Assembly: GCA_958296405.1 (NCBI GenBank)
Contig: OY282519.1
Span: 1,534,132-1,598,131 of the forward strand
Length of the DNA stretch: 64,000 nucleotides
Origin: an uncultured Pseudomonadales bacterium
GTDB taxonomy: Bacteria; Pseudomonadota; Gammaproteobacteria; Pseudomonadales; Azotimanducaceae
Direction: 5' to 3'
The notes under the pieces were generated by a model. That model was not told where the DNA came from. It made no database searches and saw only the letters and a program-made list of their open reading frames with translations. This document shows, one piece after another, positions 16,909 through 25,100 of this stretch (the first letter of the stretch is position 1; every line of letters starts with the position of its first letter). The position numbers were made by a program, and so were the translations under genes.

Positions 16909-17623
16909 ACTGAAACTGGCCATCGTCATCGGCGTAGGCCCCGAGGACGGCTTGGGCGCCCAACTCTGCGCCCGCTTTGCCGCGCGGGGACATCGCGTGT
17001 TTCTGGCGGGGCGCTCGGCGGAACCCCTGCAAGCGTTGGCGGAGAAGATTGGCCACGGCGCCACCGCGGTGCCGACGGACACCACCGACGAGGCGCAGGT
17101 GCAGGCGCTCTTCGACACGGCGGCCGCCGCCGAGGGCGAACTGGAGCTCGCCATCTACAACGCCGGCAACAACACCCCTGGCCGCATCATCGACATGGAG
17201 GCGAGCTACTTCGAGCGGGCTTGGCGCGTGGGCACGTTCGGCGGCTTTCTGTTCGGGCGCGAGGCGGTGCGGCGCATGCAGGGCAAGGGCGGCACGCTGC
17301 TCTTCACCGGCGCGAGCGCTTCATTGCGCGGCCGCCCCAACTTCGGCGCCTTCAATGCGTCGAAGGGTGCGCTGCGCAACTTGGCGCAGGCGATGGCGAA
17401 GGAGTACGCGCAGGACGGCATCCATGTGGGCCATGTGGTGGTCGATGGCCCCATTGGCGGGGAGAAGATCAAGCAGGGCTTCCCCCAATACGCGGAGAAG
17501 CTCGGCGAGGCGGGGATGATCAGCATCCAAGGCATCGTCGATGCCTTTGAGTACCTCTACAACCAGCCGCGCAACGCGTGGTCCTTCGAGGTGGACGTGC
17601 GCACTTCTTTGGAGAGGTGGTGA
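16901..17623 (+). CDS. SDR family oxidoreductase with Tyr-to-Phe change in the active site
   Basis: This 240-aa protein has a Rossmann SDR fold: atypical cofactor motif IGVGPEDGLGA (residues 10-20), AGRS after the second strand, NAG at 87-89, a Ser at 139 and a Lys at 155. The position of the catalytic tyrosine of YxxxK is phenylalanine (F151, in FNASK), so classical hydride transfer with Tyr as acid/base is not expected. Similar Phe-containing SDRs exist as a named but poorly characterised subgroup, to my recollection. It overlaps the esterase gene and ends before a strong bidirectional hairpin. Activity may need another residue or may be lost. Confidence 0.88.
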   Translation: MSELKLAIVIGVGPEDGLGAQLCARFAARGHRVFLAGRSAEPLQALAEKIGHGATAVPTDTTDEAQVQALFDTAAAAEGELELAIYNAGNNTPGRIIDMEASYFERAWRVGTFGGFLFGREAVRRMQGKGGTLLFTGASASLRGRPNFGAFNASKGALRNLAQAMAKEYAQDGIHVGHVVVDGPIGGEKIKQGFPQYAEKLGEAGMISIQGIVDAFEYLYNQPRNAWSFEVDVRTSLERW

Positions 17624-17644
17624 GGGAAAAGGTGGCGGGGGCCT

Positions 17645-17670
17645 AGCGCCCAAACAGGCGTTTGGGCGCT
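17645..17670. terminator. bidirectional hairpin between convergent genes
   Basis: AGCGCCCAAAC (17645-17655) and GTTTGGGCGCT (17660-17670) form a perfect 11-bp stem with a 4-nt AGGC loop. It lies in the 73-nt gap between the convergent SDR and MaoC genes, where a shared terminator is expected. There is no T-run on either side, so it may act with Rho or as an mRNA 3' end stabiliser. Confidence 0.7.
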
Positions 17671-17696
17671 GCCCGTTCGCGCACGTTGTGAAGCGC

Positions 17697-18104
17697 TTAG
17701 TCCACCCGCGCTTGGGCTGACCCCTTCAACACCTCCACGCCGTCTTGGTTGACGGTGGAAACCTCCAAGTCCACCAAGCCGTCGTGGATGGCCGCCACGG
17801 TGGCCGTGGAGTCTAAGGTGTCGCCCGGCCACACTTGGCTGGTGAAGCGAACGCCATACTCCGTCAGCCGCCCGTCGCCGACGTAGTTCGTCAACATGCG
17901 CCCGGTCATGCCCATCGTGAGCATGCCGTGGGCGAACACGGTGGGGTAGCCAGCCACTTCCTTGGTGAACAGCTCGTCGGTGTGTACTGGGTTGTAGTCG
18001 CCAGATGCGCCGGCGTACTGAACGATTTGGGTGCGCTTCAGATCTTCCACCAAGCGCTCGGTGTGCTTGTCGCCAACCTTGAGGTTTGCCGCCTTCAGTG
18101 CCAT
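17697..18104 (-). CDS. MaoC-like hot-dog dehydratase
   Basis: This 135-aa protein has the hydratase-2 motif in YAGASGDYNPVHTDE (catalytic Asp and His) and the following FAHGMLTMGMTGR segment, as in R-specific enoyl-CoA hydratases and MaoC proteins. It hydrates or dehydrates an acyl-CoA double bond. It pairs with the larger hot-dog protein 45 nt upstream on the same strand; such pairs (C-terminal and N-terminal MaoC halves) often act as heterodimers in acyl-CoA or mesaconyl-CoA-type pathways. The next gene upstream encodes an enoyl-CoA hydratase, so a CoA-ester degradation role is likely. Confidence 0.9.
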   Translation of the reverse strand: MALKAANLKVGDKHTERLVEDLKRTQIVQYAGASGDYNPVHTDELFTKEVAGYPTVFAHGMLTMGMTGRMLTNYVGDGRLTEYGVRFTSQVWPGDTLDSTATVAAIHDGLVDLEVSTVNQDGVEVLKGSAQARVD

Positions 18105-18149
18105 GTCGTCCTCCTTTGCTGAGCGTGCTGTTGCTGCAGCCGCCCGTCG

Positions 18150-18644
18150 TTAGCCTTGGTCCACCGGGCGTTCGGTGCGCACACCCACGCCAGTTGCCGT
18201 CACCACCAATTCGCCGTTCTGGTCCCGATATTCGGTGACCGTCTCGGAGAACACCAGCTTGCCGGAGCGGCGGCCTTCCTTCTCCCAAGTTTTGCCCGGC
18301 TTGGTGGTGGCGGTGAGCAGATCGCCCACTTTGGGATGCCGGTGATAGACGTAGCGCTGCTCGGCATGCAGCCCGCCACCGCCGCCGCCACCGCCGGAAC
18401 TCTCGCGCTTCACGCCAGTGGGCGAGCCGCCGGAACCGAACCACGGTTCGCCGACTTTCGGGCGCAGGAAGTAGTCTGGGTCGAACTGCGCGCTCGCCTG
18501 CACGAATGTGGGCGGTGCCACCACGCCGCCGCACTCCGTGGCCGCGGCGTAGTCTGCATCGTAGTAGATCTGGTTGTCGTCGCCGACGGAACGGGCGAAC
18601 ATCATCACATGCCCCGCTTCCACGGGGAACTTGCCCACGGCCAT
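18150..18644 (-). CDS. FAS1-like dehydratase / MaoC N-terminal domain protein
   Basis: This 164-aa protein matches the N-terminal MaoC-like half: FARSVGDDNQIYYDADYA, APPTFVQASAQFDPDYFLRP and a late RSGKLVFSETVTEYRDQNGELV. It normally lacks the catalytic Asp/His and supports a partner such as the 135-aa MaoC protein encoded next. An unusual run of eight glycines (after GVKRESS, residues about 83-90) forms a flexible loop where homologues have a short linker; the DNA there is a GCC/CGC-type microsatellite. Role is acyl-CoA hydration in the adjacent catabolic set. Confidence 0.82.
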   Translation of the reverse strand: MAVGKFPVEAGHVMMFARSVGDDNQIYYDADYAAATECGGVVAPPTFVQASAQFDPDYFLRPKVGEPWFGSGGSPTGVKRESSGGGGGGGGLHAEQRYVYHRHPKVGDLLTATTKPGKTWEKEGRRSGKLVFSETVTEYRDQNGELVVTATGVGVRTERPVDQG

Positions 18645-18751
18645 CGCTCTCCCTCCTTTATCCGGTTTGGTCGGTCTGCGCGTTGCAGGCTTGGCGCGAC
18701 GCCCGCAGCCCGATGAGGCCGCGGCGTCGCATCGCTAAAGTTACCAGATGC

Positions 18752-19528
18752 TCAACGGCCTTTGAAAGTGGGCTCGCGCTTCTCCAAGAAGGCGGCGATG
18801 CCTTCTGCCTTGTCTTCCGTTTGCACGAGCGCCCCTTGGGCGTACTTCTCCAGCATCAAGGCACCGGCCAGGCTCGCTTCCATGCCGAAGTTCACCATCG
18901 CCTTCATCGTGCGCGGCACGAACGGGGCGAACCCGGCGATCTTTGCGGCGATGCGCCGTGCCTCGGGAATGAGTTCCTCCGGTTCCACGATGCGGGTGAC
19001 CAGCCCGATGGCCAGCGCCCGTTCGGCGTCGATGGGTTCGCCCATCAACATCATCTCCATCGCCCAGCCGCGGCCGACGAGGCGCGGCAAGCGCGCGGTG
19101 GCGCCGCCGCCTGGGATGATGCCGAGCTTGCCTTCCGGCGTCGCGAAGCGCGAGCGCGGCGTGGCGATGCGCAAGTCGCAGCCGAGCGCCACCTCAAGGC
19201 CGCCGCCCATGCAGATGCCGTCAATGGCGGCGACGGTGGGCTTCGGCGTGCGTTCCAACTGGTCTGCAAGGCCCTGCACGATGGGCTCCAACGCCTTCTT
19301 GAAATCCCTCTCCACCACCTCGGCAAGATCAGACCCAGAAGCGAACGCCCGCCCACCGGCGCCGGTGATGACGATGGCGGCAACCGCGTCGTCCGCAGCC
19401 GCCTCGCGCACAGCCCGGTGCAGCGCCTCCAGCGTCGCCAGCGAAATCGCGTTGTGCCGCTCTGGGCGGTTGATGGTGAGCAGCGCCATCGGCCCCTCGG
19501 CGACGTAGGTGATTTCCTTGAAGTTCAA
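18752..19528 (-). CDS. enoyl-CoA hydratase/isomerase family protein
   Basis: This 258-aa crotonase-fold enzyme starts at TTG 19528, 6 nt after AGAGGA; the start overlaps the stop of the upstream gene (TTGA). Landmarks are NRPERHNAISLATLEAL, the oxyanion loop around GAGGRAFASGSDLAEV, IDGICMGGGLEVALGCDLRIA and EGKLGIIPGGGATARLPRLVG; the Glu in PEGKLG fits a hydratase. Length is typical. It would hydrate trans-2-enoyl-CoA in beta-oxidation or a related route, together with the MaoC pair downstream. The exact chain length or substrate is not visible. Confidence 0.93.
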   Translation of the reverse strand: MNFKEITYVAEGPMALLTINRPERHNAISLATLEALHRAVREAAADDAVAAIVITGAGGRAFASGSDLAEVVERDFKKALEPIVQGLADQLERTPKPTVAAIDGICMGGGLEVALGCDLRIATPRSRFATPEGKLGIIPGGGATARLPRLVGRGWAMEMMLMGEPIDAERALAIGLVTRIVEPEELIPEARRIAAKIAGFAPFVPRTMKAMVNFGMEASLAGALMLEKYAQGALVQTEDKAEGIAAFLEKREPTFKGR

Positions 19529-20034
19529 GCCGTGTCCTCTGAACCCAAACGATGCAGCAATTTGTCGCGCAACTCGACGGCACACACATCAAGCACTTGC
19601 TTTAGTTTGATGTCGTGTTCGTAGGCGCATTCCTTGAACACACGATCCTGCTCCGATGTCCGCTCGTAGTCATCCCGCATGTGATTGATGCAGAACTCTT
19701 GTACTTCGTATGCACTTTTGCCCCTTACCTCGTCGATCAATCTGGCTGCAATTTGCTCCGCGCACGCAGCAGCGCCAACACGTTCCGACACCTCCTCGCC
19801 CAAATCTGTAAGCCGCACAGGACTGGTGCTAGCAAGAACACTCGGTGGCTGTGCAGCAAGGAGCTTCTTGATGTCCTCACGTATTTCAGCCAAGGTTCTC
19901 TTGGTGTCCTGTTTGAATTCATCTATCCCTTTCATCCACTCCTTGTGTTTGCCGACCCACACGGCCATCGAGATCACAAGAGCTATCGTAGGCACGGCGA
20001 CGACGGCAATTGGACGGATCCATTCCATCTCCAT
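19525..20034 (-). CDS. hypothetical membrane-anchored protein
   Basis: This 169-aa protein has an N-terminal membrane helix (residues about 7-27), a charged helical segment (KGIDEFKQDTKRTLAEIREDIKKLL) likely to be a coiled coil, and a soluble part containing SPVRLTDLGEEVSERVGA and four cysteines. I do not recognise a function; the SPxxLTxLG motif recurs in scattered hypothetical proteins, as I remember. Base composition is clearly less GC-rich than neighbours, suggesting transfer. Its stop overlaps the TTG start of the enoyl-CoA hydratase, so it became coupled to that gene. A candidate promoter lies about 120 nt upstream. Confidence 0.75.
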   Translation of the reverse strand: MEMEWIRPIAVVAVPTIALVISMAVWVGKHKEWMKGIDEFKQDTKRTLAEIREDIKKLLAAQPPSVLASTSPVRLTDLGEEVSERVGAAACAEQIAARLIDEVRGKSAYEVQEFCINHMRDDYERTSEQDRVFKECAYEHDIKLKQVLDVCAVELRDKLLHRLGSEDTA

Positions 20035-20337
20035 CAGTGAGATTCCTTGCTAACTAACGCCATTCCCCTGAACAATCGCATCGAGCTCATCACATGGGCG
20101 TGGCCGACGCCTCGACTGCTGACCGTCTACTCTGCCAGCCATCAAGGTGGCGACGAATATAGCATCCCATTGGGACAGCGGCCAAGTACTTGATTTCAAT
20201 GAGGTATCCACAGCTTATCCACCGAGATGCGTTGCGCTTCAGCGGTGCCGCTCGGGAACGGCGGAAGCCGTCTACGCTCGACCCGATCATCCGCGAGCGT
20301 GGCTGAAGCGCTTGCCGCCGGTCCATGCCGCCGCGGA
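20035..20337. other. intergenic region without recognised gene
   Basis: About 300 nt between the LysR stop and the start of the hypothetical membrane gene. Apart from the candidate promoter near 20160 I see no ORF with protein-like composition and no RNA fold. The half nearest 20035 is AT-richer, like the membrane gene itself, so the transferred segment may begin near 20220. Confidence 0.5.
20156..20185 (-). promoter_or_regulatory. candidate sigma70 promoter for the hypothetical membrane gene
   Basis: On the minus strand TTGGCC (20185-20180) and TATATT (20161-20156) are separated by 18 nt. The predicted start of transcription is about 115 nt before the ATG at 20034. The -10 is good, the -35 only fair (4 of 6). 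Confidence 0.35.
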
Positions 20338-21192
20338 TCACAAACGCCGCGCCTGACGCAGCGTCTCTTGGTAGAAGCTCTGCACCAGCGGGCGGGAGAA
20401 CATGGATTTGCGCGCCACGAACCGCACGGGACGGTTCAGGCCTTCGGCGCCGAGGTCGATCACTGCGTCGGGCGGCACGCCCAAGGTGCGGGCGACGCCG
20501 ACCGGGGCCAAGCCGTGGCCGAAACCTGCCAGCGCCATCTGCGCCACCGCGAAGAAGGACTCCAACGAGGCCCGCCGCGTGATGCGCAGGCGGCGCATGT
20601 CGTCTTCGATGGACGCCCACGCCCCCGAGCGGGATTCGATGGTGATGACGTCCAGCGTGTCACCCGGCGCATAGGCCAACGGCGCGAGGGCGGATGGGAT
20701 GACCACCATCGGCTCTAGGCGCAACAACTCGCTCTGCAGGTCTGTGTCGGCATCCGCGGAGCCGGTGCAAACGCCGATCATGTACTCGCCGGAGCGGATG
20801 CGGTCCAGCACCACCGGCGAGCGTTGGGCGTGGAAATCCAACTCCAGCTCCGGCATGGCTGCGCGCACTTGGGAGAATAGGCCGGAACCCCAGCTCGCGA
20901 GAATCGCCTCGGAAACGCCGAGAATCAGCTTGCCCTTGCGCAGGGCGTTGTCTTCCAAGAACACGCTGCGCATCTCGGAGATCAGCGGCGTCACCTTTTC
21001 CACCAGCCGGGTGCCTTGGTGGGTGAGCGCCACGCGCCGCCCTTGGCGCTCGATGAGCTTGCGGCCGTAGTAGCGCTCCAAGGCGGCGATGCGCTTGGAA
21101 ACGGCGCTCTGGGACACCTTCAGCACTGTGCTCGTCTCCATCATGGTGCCCGTCTTCGAAAGGGTGATGAGGGTTTCGAGGTTTTCGATCAT
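20338..21192 (-). CDS. LysR family transcriptional regulator
   Basis: This 284-aa protein has an N-terminal winged helix-turn-helix (ETSTVLKVSQSAVSKRIAALERYYGRKLIERQGRRVALTHQG split over residues 20-60) and a periplasmic-binding-protein-like effector domain (from LILGVSEAILASW to the end). It is slightly shorter than the usual 290-310 aa. Divergent from it, 190 nt away, is a TauE/SafE-type membrane protein, the classic LysR target arrangement, so control of that exporter is the best guess. The ligand is unknown. Confidence 0.92.
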   Translation of the reverse strand: MIENLETLITLSKTGTMMETSTVLKVSQSAVSKRIAALERYYGRKLIERQGRRVALTHQGTRLVEKVTPLISEMRSVFLEDNALRKGKLILGVSEAILASWGSGLFSQVRAAMPELELDFHAQRSPVVLDRIRSGEYMIGVCTGSADADTDLQSELLRLEPMVVIPSALAPLAYAPGDTLDVITIESRSGAWASIEDDMRRLRITRRASLESFFAVAQMALAGFGHGLAPVGVARTLGVPPDAVIDLGAEGLNRPVRFVARKSMFSRPLVQSFYQETLRQARRL

Positions 21193-21382
21193 TGGGCTGG
21201 CGCTGCCAAGTGAACAGCCATTCTCTTGTTTTTCAGGAAACGATGCTATTCCAATGATTCGCTTTGTTCACCATTTGCCCTGTGACACACTCGCTTGGTC
21301 GTTTGGGCGCAGCGTCGCGAGCGCAGCGTCGCGCCCGATTCCAGCCGTTAACGGAACAGCCGCGTAGCCACCGCACGCCGCC

Positions 21383-22132
21383 ATGTTGATCGCCGCCGTC
21401 ATCCTGTTCGCGGTCTTCGCCACCGCCGTGCTCTCCGGGGTGCTCGGCATGGCGGGCGGGCTGGTGTTGATGGGCGTGCTCGTGCTGGTGGCGCCCGTGC
21501 CAGCCGCGATGGCGCTGCACGGCGTGGCGCAGGCCGCGTCCAACGGCGCTCGATGGGTGTTGCTGCGCCGCCACACCCATTGGCCGATCATGCTGCCCTA
21601 CGCCGCCGGCGCGGCCGTCGTCGTGGCGGTGTTCGCTTTCGCGCGCCTAGTGCCCCCGGCGGGCGTTGTGCTCATGCTCATCGGCGCCTTCCCGTGGCTC
21701 GCCCGCATCATGCCGGGCTTCGCGCGGCTGGACGTCACCAAACCGGGCACTGCGGTGTGTTGCGGCGCGGTGGTGACGCTGGCACAGCTGATGGCGGGCG
21801 CCTCCGGGCCGCTGCTGGATGCCTTCTACCTGAAGTCTTCGCTCAATCGCCATCAGGTGGTGGCGAGCAAGGCGCTCACCCAAACGCTTGGGCACTTGGC
21901 GAAGCTCGGCTACTACGGGTGGCTGGTCGAGGCCGCCGCCGGCAGCGCAACGGCGCCGGGCGGGCCTTGGCTGATGGTTGGCGCCTGTGTTGCCGCCATC
22001 TTGGGTGCCCGGGTCGGAACGCAGTTGCTTGAGCGCATCGACGAGGCGCGTTTCCGCCGCCTAAGCAGCCAAGTCATCCTCGCCCTGGGCGCGGTGTGCT
22101 TCGCGCTCGGCTTGGCCACCGCGATGGGGTGA
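21383..22132 (+). CDS. TauE/SafE family membrane protein (probable anion exporter)
   Basis: This 249-aa protein has eight or so hydrophobic segments and the family feature of two similar halves; the first begins AVLSGVLGMAGGLVLMGVLVL, the family-like glycine-rich helix. TauE/SafE proteins are thought to export sulfite, sulfoacetate or related organosulfonates. It is divergent from a LysR regulator and followed by convergent genes, so it is probably a single-gene transcript under LysR control. Substrate is not determined by sequence. Confidence 0.85.
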   Translation: MLIAAVILFAVFATAVLSGVLGMAGGLVLMGVLVLVAPVPAAMALHGVAQAASNGARWVLLRRHTHWPIMLPYAAGAAVVVAVFAFARLVPPAGVVLMLIGAFPWLARIMPGFARLDVTKPGTAVCCGAVVTLAQLMAGASGPLLDAFYLKSSLNRHQVVASKALTQTLGHLAKLGYYGWLVEAAAGSATAPGGPWLMVGACVAAILGARVGTQLLERIDEARFRRLSSQVILALGAVCFALGLATAMG

Positions 22133-22170
22133 CCTAGTCCCGGACCTGCTCCGGCACCAAAGCCGCACCA

Positions 22171-25100
22171 TCAGACCACCGGCCGCACTACAAACAGCAA
22201 GTCCCCGGCGTTCACCTGCTGGCCGCTGGACACGTTGGTGCGTGCAATCTCGTAGGCATCGGCTTCGTAGAGGGGCTCTTCGCCGCCGTTGAAGTCTCCA
22301 AGATGCAGCGGCGTGAAGATCTTGAATGCCTCCAATTGGCAGAGCGTATCGTCCATCCGCACCTGTTGGCCCACCTGCACATAGTCTGGCTCGGCGGGGG
22401 ATGGCGCCAGATAGAAGATGCCGGTGGTGGGCGAGAGCACGCGCAGTTCGTCGCTGTCGTCAATCTTGATGGCGCTGCGGTCGATGGCGCCGGCGTCCGC
22501 CCCGGCCGTCGCTTCGATCTCCTCAATGAGGCTTGTCGCATCGATGTGCGCGAGGAAGCCCTTCAGGTAGTCCGTGTCGTACTCGCCGCCGAGGAAGGTT
22601 GGGTCGCGCAGCACCTGCTTCACCAACGGCACGTTGGTGGCGATGCCGGTGATCTTCACGCGGTCCAAGTAGGCGGCGAGTTTGCGCGCCGCATCGTCGC
22701 GGTCGCGCCCGTGGGCGATGATCTGCGCGATCATGCTGTCGTAGTAGGGCGAGACGAACTTGCCGGCGCCGGCGGCGCTGGCGATGTCGATGCCTTCCGC
22801 CGCCGGCAAGTCGCAATCCACGATGGCGCCTGGGCTCGGTTGGAACAACACATCGCCGGCAGCGTTGATGGCGAGGCGCTCGGCGTTGATGCGCGCTTCG
22901 ATGGCGTAGCCGTTGCGTTCGATCTTGAGGTCTGCAATGGATTCGCCGGCGGCGATACGGAACTGCTCGGCCACGATGTCCACGCCGGACACCAGCTCCG
23001 TCACCGGGTGCTCCACTTGCAGGCGCGTGTTCATTTCCATGAAGTACACGGCGTTCGCGGCAAGGTCGTAGATGAACTCCACCGTGCCGGCGCCCACGTA
23101 GCTCACCGCGTCTGCGATGGCGGCCGAATGCTGCAGCACCACTTGCTCGAGGTCGTCACCCAAGGCGGTGGAGGCAGATTCTTCAATCACCTTCTGCTTG
23201 TCGCGCTGCACGCTGCAATCGCGCAGGCCCAGCACCTTGGTGTTGCCGTGATGGTCGCGCAGCAACTGCACCTCGATGTGGCGCAGCGACGCCACGTACT
23301 TCTCCAAGTACACGTCGCCGTTGCCGAACGCCGCCCGCGCCTCGGCGGACACGCGCCCGAAGAGCTCGTGGAAGGCTTCGGCAGATTCCACTAGTTGGAT
23401 GCCCTTGCCGCCGCCGCCATGCACCGCCTTGATGAGGATGGGGTAGCCGATCTCGGCGGCGAGGTCTGCCGCGCGCACCGCGTCCGTCACCACGCCGTGG
23501 CTGCCCGGCACCACCGGCGCGCCAAGATTCAAGGCCGTGGCGATGGCGTTGGACTTGTTGCCCATCGTTTCCATGCTGGCGACGGGCGGGCCGATGAAGT
23601 TGATGCCGTGGGAGCGCACCAGTTCGGCGAACTGGCTGCTCTCTGAAAGGAAGCCAATGCCGGGATGCAGTGCGTCGACCCCCTCATGCTCCGCCACGGA
23701 CAGCACGGACATCGCATTCAGGTAGCTCTCGTCCGGCGTGGCGCCGCCGATGCACACCAAGGCGTCCTCTTCGCGCAGCATGTCCACGGCGGTGGATTCC
23801 ATGTCTGGATCGGATTGCACCAGCACCACTTGCAATCCTTGGCGCTGCGCCACGCGGATGAGTTTCACCGCGGTGCAGCCGCGGGCGTGGATGAGCACCT
23901 TGGCCACGGGGCGCACCAAGTCTCCCTCGCGCACTTCGGGGCGGCGCTGTTCGGCGGCCGCTGGAGGCGCGAAGTCGAAGCCGCCGGCCATCACCCGGCG
24001 CACTGCGCCGGCGACGGTTTCCTTCGGCACGGGAATGTCCGGGTCGATCTTGCGCAGCTCGTCATCCAGCGTGGGCAGGAATGGGTGCTGCACGAGCCCG
24101 CGCATGGCGCCGGGCGCGCGCCACAGGTAGTTGGAGAGGGTGGCGTCCGCCGGCAGGTTGGATGACACGACGATCTGCCCCGCGAAGGGCATGCTCGCCC
24201 CGGAAAAGTAGTACGTCTGCGCGAGCGGATGGGTGACGAAGCTCGCTTGGGCGCCACCCGTGCAGTCCCCGTAGCCGAACACGATCACGGGCAGCTCGTG
24301 ATCGCGCACGAAGCGGGTGATGCGGTCATTGATGGCGGCCATCGAAAACAACGCCCCAGCGCCTTCCTTCGTCTGCATGCCGCCAGAGGAGATGAAGCAC
24401 ACCACCGGCAGGCGTTGCTCGGCGCAGGTGACGAGCAGTTTGCAGAACTTCTCTGCGCTCGCCATGTCGAAGGCGCCCGCTTGGAAGCGGGCATTGGAAA
24501 TGACGGCCCCCATGCGTTGCCCGCCGGCGCCGTCGTTGAAGGTGCCGATGCCGGTGACGACGCCGCACGGCGTCGCGTCACGGCTGAGCGCGGCCTCGAT
24601 GGAGAGGCGAAAGCCGGGGAAGTCGCATGGGTCTGAACTCAGGAGATCTCCAAACAGCTCGTCGAAGTTGCTGAAGAACATCTCGATGAAGTCTTGCGGG
24701 GCCACGCCGCGTCCCTTCGAGCGGCGCAGCGCGTTTTGGATGAGGATGTCGCGGTAAGCGATGGAGAGTTGATTCCAGAAGTCCTTCCGGCGGCCAATGC
24801 GCCGCGGCAGGATGCGGCCGTCGTAACGGCGACTATCCCACTGCGCCCGCAGCCAAGACGACACCAAGCGTTCAAAGAGGAACGTCACCACCACGAACAA
24901 GGTGTCGGAGATCTGTGCGAAGGCGCTCTTCTTCCACTCCTCCACCGCGGCGAAGAACTCACCAGCGCGTCGCGGCCCGGCAATGCGCAGGAACCAATCG
25001 AAGAACTGGCGTTTGCGCTCTTCAACGGGGCGCGCCGCCGCTGCCGCGCTCGGTGCCTTTGGCGCGGCTGCGAAGGCTGCGTCGAGCAGTGCCGCCAACG

